The notes: generated by a model from the sequence alone, not told the origin. A DNA stretch of 13,486 nt from Spirochaetales bacterium (GCA_017998025.1 JAGODW010000013.1:1-13486); one strand, 5' to 3'. Positions 6,884 to 13,486 are shown, counted from the first letter of the stretch. Numbers and translations are program-made.

Positions 6884-7540
6884 ATGAAAAGATATGCCGT
6901 TATCGGATTGAGTAATTTTGGTTTTCATGTTACCCGGGCTCTTTTTGAAGAAGGAAATGAAGTTGTAGCGATAGATATGAATAAGGACCGGATCCAGGAG
7001 GTAAGTCCCTATACTACAGAGGCTATTGTACAGAATGCTACGAATAAAGAGGCGTTAAAATCAATGGGTTTACACGAGATGGACGGAGTAGTTGTATCTA
7101 CCGGTACCAAGATTAGTACCAGCATCCTGATCTGCTTCTTTCTTCAAGAGCTGGGAGTAGATCGGATTATTGTAAAGGCGGTAGATGAGGATCATGAGAA
7201 GATACTGCGAAGGGTAGGGGCGAGCGAAATTATTCATCCGGAAAGAGACATGGCAAAGCGGCTCGCCCGTAGTCTATCGCATCCGAATATCATGGATTTT
7301 ATTCCTCTGTCGGATGAGTATAACATCATTCAGGTGAGTCCTCCGGAAGAATTTATAGACAAAACTCTAAGCGACTTGAATCTCCGGAAAAAGTATAATG
7401 TAAATGTAATCGCGATTAAACGGATGGTTCCCGATGAATCCTTTCTTATACCGTCTGCTGACTTTGTTATTCAGGAGACAGACGTTCTTTTGATACTGGG
7501 GAAAGCGGAGGATATTCGAAAGATCCGGGCATTGAAATAG
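6884..7540 (+). CDS. ktrA: KtrA, cytoplasmic RCK-domain gating subunit of the potassium transporter
   Basis: A 218-residue peripheral protein that should form the octameric gating ring under KtrB. Residues 1-125 form the RCK_N Rossmann domain (MKRYAVIGLSNFGFHV; D at the end of strand 2 in VVAIDMNKDRI), which binds ATP or ADP in characterised KtrA. About 140-218 form the RCK_C domain (YNIIQVSPPEEFIDKTLSDLN to VLLILGKAEDIRKI), which binds cyclic di-AMP in some Gram-positive homologues. IIHPERDMAKRLARSLS is a strong KtrA signature. The nucleotide loop reads G8-L-S-N-F-G13: the middle Gly of G-x-G-x-x-G is Ser (AGT at 6911-6913), a change that may alter nucleotide preference. I start it at 6884, with GGGGGAG at 6869-6875 eight bases upstream. 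A longer frame from 6737 would lie inside ktrB. It ends 10 bases from the converging LacI-family gene. Confidence 0.93.
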   Translation: MKRYAVIGLSNFGFHVTRALFEEGNEVVAIDMNKDRIQEVSPYTTEAIVQNATNKEALKSMGLHEMDGVVVSTGTKISTSILICFFLQELGVDRIIVKAVDEDHEKILRRVGASEIIHPERDMAKRLARSLSHPNIMDFIPLSDEYNIIQVSPPEEFIDKTLSDLNLRKKYNVNVIAIKRMVPDESFLIPSADFVIQETDVLLILGKAEDIRKIRALK

Positions 7541-7550
7541 AAAGTAGGCA

Positions 7551-8552
7551 TTAGAGAAGCGGGCATCCGCAGGATTCCCGCACGATAAGAGGAGCCGGCA
7601 AGATCACGTGAGGGCTGGCCAGGGGATGGCCTTCGACCAACTGGATCAGTTTTTCCATAGCGAGGGAACCCATTTCCAGGATCGGTTGGCGTACCGTAGT
7701 AAGGGAGGGGCTGATATATTTTGAGAAGAAAGTATCGTCGAACCCAGCTACGGCTAGATCTTCCGGTACGCGGATTCCCTGTTTCCGGCAATACTGGAGC
7801 ACTCCTAGCGCCATCCTGTCATTGGCACTGAACAACGCGTGAGGCTTCCCCTCAGCAAGGATCGAAGGCATCACAGCAAAGCCGCTTTCGATAGAATAAT
7901 CCCCCCGGTAGAACCGGATACGATCCGGATCCATCCCGCACTCGGATAATCCTAATCGAAACCCATAGTACCGGTCGTTGGAATCGATGTTTTCTTCGGG
8001 GCCTGCAAGAAATACGATATCTGTAAAGCCATGCGTATGGAAGTGGTGAGCCATGGCTCGGGCTCCCCCCACGTTGTCGATATGAATAGCAGGGTATTCC
8101 GGGAATGGATTCCCTATCAGGATAAAAGGAATCTCCTTTCGTTCCAGCTGCCGAAACAATCGTTTGTGCTCCTCTGGTTGATCCATATTGCGGATCACAA
8201 ATCCATCGACCCTTCCTTCTTGAAGGATCCGCTGGGCTTCCGGAAGATAGTTGTAGGAACGAATCAAAAGATAGTACCCGTGGCGGGCAGAGACTTCATC
8301 CATTCCTTTTAATAGAGGATTGTAGTAATCCCGCCATGTCCCGGGCAAAAGGACGGCGAGTGTCTTTGTAGACCCTCCCGATAGGGCCCGGGCATGGCTG
8401 TTTGGGTTGTATCCCAGTTCTTCAATAGCCTGTTCCACCCGGGCAATAGTTGAGGGTTTTACCCGGGGTTCTTTATTCAAAACGCGAGATACGGTAGCCC
8501 GGGAAACCCCGCAGTGCCGGGCAACATCTTCAATGGTAACGGAGTGTGTCAT
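7551..8552 (-). CDS. LacI-family transcriptional repressor
   Basis: A 333-residue regulator of standard length. The N-terminal helix-turn-helix is VTIEDVARHCGVSRATVSRV (residues 5-24), with a hinge helix around NPNSHARALSGG, then a periplasmic-binding-protein-like effector domain (KTLAVLLPG at its start, NDRMALGVL and AVAGFDDT later) and the common C terminus VRESCGCPLL. I start it at 8552, where the ATG overlaps the TGA of the preceding hydrolase gene (ATGA). An upstream in-frame ATG at 8576 would add eight residues (MVYHPGFS) and lacks support. It is the last gene of the ABC importer operon and most likely regulates that operon, and hence itself, in response to the imported solute. The 30-base palindrome at the operon promoter is the candidate operator. 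The effector is unknown. Confidence 0.93.
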   Translation of the reverse strand: MTHSVTIEDVARHCGVSRATVSRVLNKEPRVKPSTIARVEQAIEELGYNPNSHARALSGGSTKTLAVLLPGTWRDYYNPLLKGMDEVSARHGYYLLIRSYNYLPEAQRILQEGRVDGFVIRNMDQPEEHKRLFRQLERKEIPFILIGNPFPEYPAIHIDNVGGARAMAHHFHTHGFTDIVFLAGPEENIDSNDRYYGFRLGLSECGMDPDRIRFYRGDYSIESGFAVMPSILAEGKPHALFSANDRMALGVLQYCRKQGIRVPEDLAVAGFDDTFFSKYISPSLTTVRQPILEMGSLAMEKLIQLVEGHPLASPHVILPAPLIVRESCGCPLL

Positions 8553-9304
8553 GGAGAATCCGGGATGGTATACCATGTTTGGAGCCGGGGCACAATTACC
8601 TCCCCTTCAAATTCCCTCCTGGCTTCAAGCCCAGCATCCTCCAACCGTTTGTACGCATCCACTTCAAAATGGCAGAGAAAGACCATTCGGGCTTTGCTTT
8701 CCCGGGCTGCGATTCCTGCCTGGAGAGCAGAACTATGGGATTTCCCCGGAGGAAATTTTGCGTGGGGGTAGGTAGCTTCATGGATAAGGATATCTACTGG
8801 CCCGCCCGGGCTGGTTACAGTATCCCCGTAGCAGTAGTCAGACGTATACAAAAGCCGGAGGAAAGAACTCTCCAGATATACCATGGAAGTGGGGACTGCA
8901 TGTCTTCCTTCCCGTAAGGAGAGGATGAATCCGTCTTCCTGAATTCGATCGGTGTACACCAGGGGAAAGGATAGGGAAGGGATATCCAGGGGGAAGTGTT
9001 TAAGCAGGCTCTGGGCTGTATGGAGAGTTCCCTTCTCTCCTACTACCGTAAGCGGTTTACTTCGCTTCATGCAGTCGAGAGCGGATATCAGGGAAGGGAA
9101 CGCTCCCAGGTGATCAACGTGAGTATGTGTCAGCACAACGGCATCTAACCCCTTTGGATCTACCGAACATTCGAGAAGAGCTTTTACCGGGTTGTCCCCG
9201 GTATCGATCAATATCTGGAACGATCCGATTTCCACTACGAGGGAGGTATATCCATTGTGGGGAGCAGGAATGGCACTGGCCGTTCCTAGAAATACAACTC
9301 GCAT
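8549..9304 (-). CDS. RNase Z/PhnP-like metallo-beta-lactamase-fold hydrolase
   Basis: A 251-residue cytoplasmic hydrolase with a complete two-metal site: MRVVFLGTASAIP start, T-H60-T-H62-V-D64-H65, H135, D156 (LYTSDYC) and H212 (FLCHF). The phrases LIHEATYPHAKF (H175 in the HEAT motif) and KSHSSALQAG are typical of the RNase Z/phosphodiesterase branch, which cleaves phosphodiester bonds. It is shorter than canonical tRNase Z (about 300 residues or more) and I see no exosite arm, so tRNA processing is unlikely. The position between the transport ATPase and the LacI gene suggests that it acts on the imported compound, for example as a cyclic or linear phosphodiesterase like PhnP. Substrate is inference. 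GGGAAG lies 5 bases before the ATG; its stop overlaps the lacI-type gene by ATGA. Confidence 0.88.
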   Translation of the reverse strand: MRVVFLGTASAIPAPHNGYTSLVVEIGSFQILIDTGDNPVKALLECSVDPKGLDAVVLTHTHVDHLGAFPSLISALDCMKRSKPLTVVGEKGTLHTAQSLLKHFPLDIPSLSFPLVYTDRIQEDGFILSLREGRHAVPTSMVYLESSFLRLLYTSDYCYGDTVTSPGGPVDILIHEATYPHAKFPPGKSHSSALQAGIAARESKARMVFLCHFEVDAYKRLEDAGLEARREFEGEVIVPRLQTWYTIPDSP

Positions 9305-9316
9305 AGCAGCTTCCCG

Positions 9317-10384
9317 TTATGCAGGAACAATCGGGAGACGTTCCGGATCAATCCGAATCGGAACTTTTTGGCCGGGCTTCAAGATCTTTTTTGTATTTCC
9401 CCGTACTCGTATAAAGGCAGTCCCTAGGTGGAAGTGGTAGTCAATAACCTCGCCAGTAAAGTAGGAACTGTCCACGAGGGATTCGAAAGTGTTCTCCTCC
9501 ATCGAGCGATCGAGGGAAGTGAGCAGTTCCACTGCCTCGGGCCGTACGGCAGCACAGGCCCTGTCTCCCGGTGAGACACCTCCCGCAGCAATCCCCCGTA
9601 GCGTCCATCCTTCGGATGTTTTTAGAAAACAAAAATCTCCAGAAATAGACTCGATTACTCCTTCAAGAAATGTGGTGGTGCCCATGAATCCGGCTACAAA
9701 ACGGTTTCGGGGGCGAAGGTAAATTTCCTCCGGTTTTCCATCCTGCATGACTTTCCCGTCCTTCATGATTACAATACGGTCCGATATTACCATCGCTTCG
9801 GTCTGATCGTGGGTTACATAGAGTGTGGTGATCCCCAATCGTTTATGGAGCTGGGCTATCTCGAATCGCATTTGTTCCCGGAGCAAAGCGTCCAGGTTTG
9901 AGAGGGGCTCGTCCAGCAAAAGGATATCCGGCTCCAGGATAATAGCTCGTGCCAGAGCGATCCGCTGTTGCTGCCCGCCGGATAGTTGTCGGGGGTACCT
10001 GTCTTCGTACCCTTCCAGTTTTACTACAGAAAGTACCGATTGGACCCGTTTTTTAATCTCTCCCGGAGGAATCTTGCGTAGTTCCAGGCCAAAGGATAGG
10101 TTCTGAAAAACCGTCATGTGGGGCCAGAGTGCATAGTTCTGAAAAACAAGGCCTATGCCCCGTTTTTCCGGGGGGATATCCGTTATACGCCGGTTTCCAA
10201 TAAAGATCTCTCCCTCGTCAGGGGTAATAAACCCGGAAACTGAGCGAAGGGTGGTGGTTTTCCCGCAGCCGGAAGGGCCTAATAGGGTTACCAGTTCTCC
10301 ATCGTGGATGGTAAGGTTTAGTTTATCTAAGGCCGTAACCTTTCCGTACCGGGCCACAAGGTTTGTCATTCGAAGTTCTGACAT
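9317..10384 (-). CDS. ABC importer ATPase (PotA/FbpC/PhnT type)
   Basis: A 355-residue nucleotide-binding subunit that powers the importer at the cytoplasmic face. Walker A is GPSGCGKTT (36-44), Q-loop F-Q82-N-YALWPHMTV, signature LSGGQ (134-138), Walker B ILLLDEP (154-160) with the D-loop SNLD, and switch His192 in YVTHDQTEA. The last 120 or so residues form the TOBE-like regulatory domain (FMGTTTFLEGVI onward; VRPEAVELL) found in ATPases for polyamines, iron, sulphate, aminoethylphosphonate and sugars, so the domain does not fix the substrate. AAGGAG lies ten bases before the ATG at 10384. It is 32 bases downstream of the second permease and 12 bases upstream of the hydrolase. All catalytic residues are present. 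Confidence 0.95.
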   Translation of the reverse strand: MSELRMTNLVARYGKVTALDKLNLTIHDGELVTLLGPSGCGKTTTLRSVSGFITPDEGEIFIGNRRITDIPPEKRGIGLVFQNYALWPHMTVFQNLSFGLELRKIPPGEIKKRVQSVLSVVKLEGYEDRYPRQLSGGQQQRIALARAIILEPDILLLDEPLSNLDALLREQMRFEIAQLHKRLGITTLYVTHDQTEAMVISDRIVIMKDGKVMQDGKPEEIYLRPRNRFVAGFMGTTTFLEGVIESISGDFCFLKTSEGWTLRGIAAGGVSPGDRACAAVRPEAVELLTSLDRSMEENTFESLVDSSYFTGEVIDYHFHLGTAFIRVRGNTKKILKPGQKVPIRIDPERLPIVPA

Positions 10385-10416
10385 AGCTCAAGTTCTCCTT
10401 GCTTTGGTTCTTTCGA

Positions 10417-11250
10417 TCATCCCATTCCTCCCACGTACTCGGCTTTTAATACGCGCTGGATGAGAAACATGAATAGAATGCTGGGCACCAGTAAGATTAA
10501 TGCGATCACCGATGCAAACTGCATGTTGTAGCCGCTGGAAGAATAGAGGGTTAAAGGTAAGGTGTTTACAAAGGGTAACCCGATAAAGAAGGTTCCGGTA
10601 AACTCATCTAGAGAAGTAATGAAAACAAAGACGGAACTGGCCAAAAGTCCGGGAGCTGCGAGGGGAAGGGTGATTCGGAAGAAGGCGGTGAAGGGGCTGG
10701 CCCCAACACTGCGGGCTGCCTCTTCCATGGAGGAAGGGATAGAACGGAAGGTTGCGCTCGTTATCCATACCCCAAACACTAGACCCACCAGAATGTGAAC
10801 CAGAATTACCCCGGGAATGGTTCCCGCGAGCCCCAGTCGGGTGAACATCTGAAGGATGTTCACAAAGATCGGCTGCTGGGGAAAGGCATTGGGCATGAGG
10901 AATAAAAACATCACGAGAGTTCCGAAAGGGATCCGGTACTTGGCCAAAGCATACCCTGCGGGAACAGCCAGAGCCATAGCGACAAGAACCGTGACTACAG
11001 CGATCCCCAGGCTTAAGAAAAAGGCAGGCACTATGCTGACTGCTCCAATGGCCAGACTTTTTTGTATCCCTAGAGCCTGTTTCCAGTAATCAAACGTAAT
11101 CTCCTGAGGTAAAGGATGGGGCCAATACCATTTCTGTGCCACGGACCAGAGCACCAGGCTCATCATAGGCCCGAAAATCATCAAGAATGAAAGAACAAGA
11201 AGGATAAGTTCTATCGTTTTTAAAAAAAGTTTATGGTTTATCCATTTCAT
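10417..11250 (-). CDS. ABC importer permease subunit 2 (PotC-like)
   Basis: A 277-residue inner-membrane permease with about six hydrophobic helices. The cytoplasmic EAA loop that docks on the ATPase is EEAARSVGA (176-184), followed by FRITLPLAAPG. The length and the N-terminal helix (IELILLVLSFLMIFGPMM) fit the second permease of Pot/Fbp-type importers. The ATG at 11250-11248 overlaps the TGA of the first permease (ATGA), and GGGAG sits 7 bases upstream, so translation is coupled and the two should form a heterodimer. Substrate specificity cannot be read from it. Confidence 0.92.
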   Translation of the reverse strand: MKWINHKLFLKTIELILLVLSFLMIFGPMMSLVLWSVAQKWYWPHPLPQEITFDYWKQALGIQKSLAIGAVSIVPAFFLSLGIAVVTVLVAMALAVPAGYALAKYRIPFGTLVMFLFLMPNAFPQQPIFVNILQMFTRLGLAGTIPGVILVHILVGLVFGVWITSATFRSIPSSMEEAARSVGASPFTAFFRITLPLAAPGLLASSVFVFITSLDEFTGTFFIGLPFVNTLPLTLYSSSGYNMQFASVIALILLVPSILFMFLIQRVLKAEYVGGMG

Positions 11251-12110
11251 TTTGTTTCTCCCAGCTTTGTTTTTAGATAGTACCAGGCAGTGAGGAGTAC
11301 TAGGAGGTAGGAGAATACTCCCAGAGCATTAGCGACTCCGAAGTCCCGAAAATAGTTCACCCGGTGGGCAATGTCTACTGTGATGGTGGTAGGTATTTTG
11401 CCCCCTATCAGCATGTAGGGAAGGGTAAAGGTTCCTACAATCTGAGAGTAGACCAGGACAAGGGAGACAAGGATGCTCGACTTATTCATGGGTACGAGAA
11501 TACGGGTAATTACTTTTAACATACCAGCACCGGCGCTCCGGGCTGCTTCTATATAACTGTTATCGATCATCTGAAATCCCCCGTGCATGATCAGTACGGC
11601 AAAGGGAATTTGCTTCCAGACGAACCCAAAAGAGAGGCCGGCAAAATTGAATAACTGGAGAGGCTTTTCTAAGTTTATCAGTCCCAATTGAGCCATGGCA
11701 ATGTTTAAAAGCCCGTGAGGGGCAAGAAAACTATTCATCATCTGGGATACAACTACAAAGGGGATAAAGAGGGGTAACTTGTACAGTGCAGAAAGAATCC
11801 GGGTAATTCGGTTTTGACGGATCCGAAAATAGACGGCGATTAAGGTTGCGAGAATGGCGGTTAGGGTTGTATTGAACAAGGTAACGGAAAAGGTAAAAAC
11901 AATGTCCTTTAAATAGAGATCGAGCGTTTTTATATAGTTCGTAAGGGAAAAGGACCCGCTTTTATCCAGGAAACTCCGTATGATAGATGCAAGGAAAGGA
12001 TATGCATACATAAGGAACATAAAGAGCACAGCGGGAGCTAGAAGAAAAATATAGGAAGGGACAGAAAGTCCCTTCCTCCGAACCGTTGTAACGGTCATTA
12101 CTTTATCCAT
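11247..12110 (-). CDS. ABC importer permease subunit 1 (PotB-like)
   Basis: A 287-residue inner-membrane permease. A first helix at about 20-42 (IFLLAPAVLFMFLMYAYPFL) is the usual start of the first permease of such importers. The EAA loop is IEAARSAGAG (187-196) followed by ITRILVPMNKSS. It pairs with the permease encoded directly downstream. Two starts are possible: ATG at 12110, overlapping the binding-protein gene by 13 bases, or ATG at 12098, which would form a TAATG overlap with that gene's TAA and make a protein four residues shorter. Neither has a strong ribosome-binding site, so I list the longer form; the shorter is equally plausible. Confidence 0.9.
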   Translation of the reverse strand: MDKVMTVTTVRRKGLSVPSYIFLLAPAVLFMFLMYAYPFLASIIRSFLDKSGSFSLTNYIKTLDLYLKDIVFTFSVTLFNTTLTAILATLIAVYFRIRQNRITRILSALYKLPLFIPFVVVSQMMNSFLAPHGLLNIAMAQLGLINLEKPLQLFNFAGLSFGFVWKQIPFAVLIMHGGFQMIDNSYIEAARSAGAGMLKVITRILVPMNKSSILVSLVLVYSQIVGTFTLPYMLIGGKIPTTITVDIAHRVNYFRDFGVANALGVFSYLLVLLTAWYYLKTKLGETK

Positions 12111-13255
12111 TTTTCGTACGATTCCAGCATGGCATCATAGTACTGTGCCAGAGGGAAGGATAGCCCCTTCTTCTGGAGATCCTCAGGAGTTACGTCCCTA
12201 TAAATTTTGTTGAATACATCAGCAGGGACGAAATCTTTAATATAGCTTCCGTCGATTCCCGGATACCAGTTAAATCGTTGAACAATCTCTTTAGCCTGGA
12301 CAGCCGGGCTGGTCACGTACTCTACAAATTTCTTGGCCATCTCCGCGTTCCCTGCTTTCCTGGGAATTACAAAATACATAGGCTGGCCTGGCATTCCGGG
12401 GTCAGGAAGTATGAGGCGGGTTTTCGGATCGAGCTTTCCTTCGTTCATAAAGGTGAAGAACATATCAACCCATACAGGACCCATCCAGATTTCTCCCCGG
12501 TTCAGGGCATCGAGAGTCCCCACGTTTCCGGCGGTGATTGTTACATATTTGTTAAATTCTCTCAGTTCGTTGAATACCTTTTCCCAGGAAGCAACCTCAG
12601 CAGGTTCGAAGGGGCCGTCAATCGCGTACTTTTTATATTTTCCCGTTTCTGCATATACCCAGCCAACGGTAAAAGATACCCCGGACATCCCCCCTTTTAT
12701 CCCATTGTACCCGAATTTCCCCGGATTCTTTTTTACCCATTCTTTTAATTCTGTAAAGTTTTTAGGGGGATCCTTCACAAAATCGGGATTATAGGCCAAT
12801 GCGGTCTGGCTATGAAACATGGGGATAGCATACCCTTCGATCTTTACCCCGAGGGCGCTCTTTGCAAAGGGAGAGGTAACGTATTTCCAGGTCTCTGCAT
12901 CTTTAGCAAAGGGTAATAAGAGGTCTTTCTCTATAGCCCATTTCATGAAGATCTCATGAACCATCGCAACATCCACATCCCACACTTCCTTTTTAGCTTC
13001 CGCTTCTGCAAGGATCTTTTCCAGGATCCGCTGCGAGCCGGCATTCCCCGGTCCGGTATGGATGGTTACTACGTTCACATTCGGATACTTCTGCTGGAAT
13101 CCGGGACCCAGGACATTCTGTCCCAGTGCCAGCATGTTGGTATCTCCGGCAGTCATATAGATCAACCGGGTCTTTGCTGCTTCCTTTGCTCCTGCTCCGA
13201 ATGCATTGAAGAGAACGCACAGAGCCAGGACAAGAACGAACCAGTTTCGTTTCAT
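12098..13255 (-). CDS. Periplasmic solute-binding protein of the ABC importer
   Basis: A 385-residue extracellular solute-binding protein (family 1/PotD-like) that captures the substrate and delivers it to the permeases. The first 23 or so residues are a signal peptide (KRN, then the hydrophobic WFVLVLALCVLFNAF, with likely cleavage after AGA). C13 is not followed by a good lipobox context, so I favour a soluble periplasmic form, although relaxed lipoboxes exist in spirochaetes. The mature part shows the two-lobe pattern with ALAYNPDFVKDPPKNFTELKEW, NRGEIWMGPVW and FVEYVTSPAVQAKEIVQ. The nearest recognisable relatives in style bind polyamines, iron, phosphonates or related small molecules; the ligand is not determined. 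GGAGGT lies 5 bases before the ATG. It is the first gene of the operon, behind a strong promoter. Confidence 0.93.
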   Translation of the reverse strand: MKRNWFVLVLALCVLFNAFGAGAKEAAKTRLIYMTAGDTNMLALGQNVLGPGFQQKYPNVNVVTIHTGPGNAGSQRILEKILAEAEAKKEVWDVDVAMVHEIFMKWAIEKDLLLPFAKDAETWKYVTSPFAKSALGVKIEGYAIPMFHSQTALAYNPDFVKDPPKNFTELKEWVKKNPGKFGYNGIKGGMSGVSFTVGWVYAETGKYKKYAIDGPFEPAEVASWEKVFNELREFNKYVTITAGNVGTLDALNRGEIWMGPVWVDMFFTFMNEGKLDPKTRLILPDPGMPGQPMYFVIPRKAGNAEMAKKFVEYVTSPAVQAKEIVQRFNWYPGIDGSYIKDFVPADVFNKIYRDVTPEDLQKKGLSFPLAQYYDAMLESYEKWIK

Positions 13256-13278
13256 ACTCCACCTCCATCAATATTTTA

Positions 13279-13308
13279 TTACAATGTGAGATCGCTCCCA
13301 TAATGTAA
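13279..13308. promoter_or_regulatory. Candidate LacI-family operator
   Basis: A 30-base imperfect palindrome centred on the CpG at 13293-13294: the left half TTACAATGTGAGATC and the reverse complement of the right half TTACATTATGGGAGC agree at 11 of 15 positions. LacI-family operators usually have a central CpG. Its core also resembles lac-type half sites (TGTGAG and, inverted, TGGGAG). It lies at about +1 to +31 of the predicted transcript, where a bound repressor would block transcription. That the co-operonic LacI protein binds it is inference. Confidence 0.5.
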
Positions 13309-13315
13309 CATCTCA

Positions 13316-13343
13316 AGTATACCATGGTTTTGGTACTCGTCAA
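13316..13343 (-). promoter_or_regulatory. Sigma-70-type promoter of the ABC importer operon
   Basis: On the minus strand TTGACG (13343-13338) and TATACT (13321-13316) each match five of six consensus bases and are 16 bases apart. Transcription should start near 13309, giving a leader of about 54 bases before the binding-protein ATG at 13255. This is the best promoter match in the window. Confidence 0.65.
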
Positions 13344-13416
13344 GGAAAATGTAGTGTCACGAAGCTTGGTGATATGAAGCAAATGAGTAGAAAGGTACGT
13401 ATAGAGGGGTATGAAT

Positions 13417-13486
13417 ATGAAACCGCAGTTTTGTCCGAACGGGGACTGTACGGCTCATCATCAGGCCCCGCAGGGGCGATGGTGGG
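13417..13486 (+). CDS. Start of a zinc-ribbon transposase-like protein (truncated at window edge)
   Basis: The frame opens at ATG 13417, with GAGGGG at 13404-13409 seven bases upstream, and runs off the window after 23 codons. The peptide begins MKPQFCPNGDCTAHHQAP and continues GRWW. The C-x4-C start followed by a His pair and an aromatic pair resembles the N-terminal zinc-binding segment of transposase-like proteins common in spirochaetes and deltaproteobacteria, but this is recall of a pattern from very little sequence. An ATG two codons earlier (13411) is in frame but too close to the purine box. No terminal inverted repeat can be confirmed because only one end is inside the window. Confidence 0.45.
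   Translation, partial: MKPQFCPNGDCTAHHQAPQGRWW

Noticed and set aside
7560..7582. GCGGG...CCCGC inverted repeat near the end of the LacI gene as a terminator
   Set aside because: It is a five-base stem with a 13-base loop inside coding sequence and no T run on either strand.
8407..8917. Three overlapping + strand open frames of 85-123 codons opposite the LacI and hydrolase genes
   Set aside because: They lie antisense to two genes with complete conserved motifs, resemble no protein family and have no ribosome-binding sites. They are shadows of the coding strand.
12278..12794. Two + strand open frames of more than 150 codons inside the binding-protein gene
   Set aside because: Antisense to a clear solute-binding protein, overlapping each other in different frames, and without recognisable domains.
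13465..13477. Hairpin GCCCC-GCA-GGGGC as a terminator
   Set aside because: The stem is only 5 bp with no T run visible, and it lies within the probable coding start of the edge gene.
13374..13486. Open frame starting MKQMSRKVRIEGYEYE and running off the right edge
   Set aside because: It has no ribosome-binding site and no recognisable features. The overlapping frame from 13417 has both a purine box and a C-x4-C motif.

Overview
The window is a densely coded bacterial chromosome segment with no tRNA, rRNA or CRISPR array visible. Gene families (a sigma-54 activator, a Ktr potassium transporter, a periplasmic-binding-protein ABC importer with a cleavable signal peptide) point to a diderm bacterium. 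A spirochaete of the Treponema/Spirochaeta type is my best guess, from overall protein style only, and it is low confidence.

Region 1 (1-618, + strand): the 3' part of a HepT/HI0074-type HEPN protein, overlapping by ATGA an MntA/HI0073-type nucleotidyltransferase. Both diagnostic motifs are intact (R-x4-H-x-Y and GS-x10-D-x-D), so this reads as a HEPN-MNT toxin-antitoxin pair. Converging on it is a class I SAM-dependent methyltransferase (629-1375, - strand).

Region 2 (1543-7540, + strand): a signalling and ion-transport cluster. An NtrC-family sigma-54-dependent response regulator is followed, after a 166-base gap, by four tightly packed genes: a two-TM HAMP-PAS histidine kinase, a 187-residue protein of unknown function (receiver-like, phospho-acceptor Asp replaced by Cys, plus a C-terminal four-cysteine tail), the potassium channel-like subunit KtrB, and its gating-ring RCK subunit KtrA. 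The gap holds a possible -24/-12 promoter and two symmetric motifs at enhancer distance. This suggests the regulator drives the kinase-orphan-ktrBA operon, so that potassium uptake is tied to a two-component signal. This is the most unusual system in the window.

Region 3 (7551-13255, - strand): one operon read leftwards. It encodes a periplasmic solute-binding protein, two inner-membrane permeases, an ATPase with a C-terminal accessory domain (Pot/Fbp/Phn type), an RNase Z/PhnP-like metallo-beta-lactamase-fold hydrolase and a LacI-family repressor. Three junctions overlap by 1 to 13 bases. A strong sigma-70-like promoter lies upstream, with a 30-base CpG-centred imperfect palindrome just downstream of the expected start site, the likely target of the LacI protein. 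The co-operonic hydrolase suggests that the imported compound is cleaved after entry, possibly a phosphodiester or cyclic phosphate.

Region 4 (13256-13486): the operon's control region, then at the right edge the first 23 codons of a + strand gene with a C-x4-C start like the zinc-binding N terminus of some transposase-like proteins. A mobile element may begin just beyond the operon promoter.
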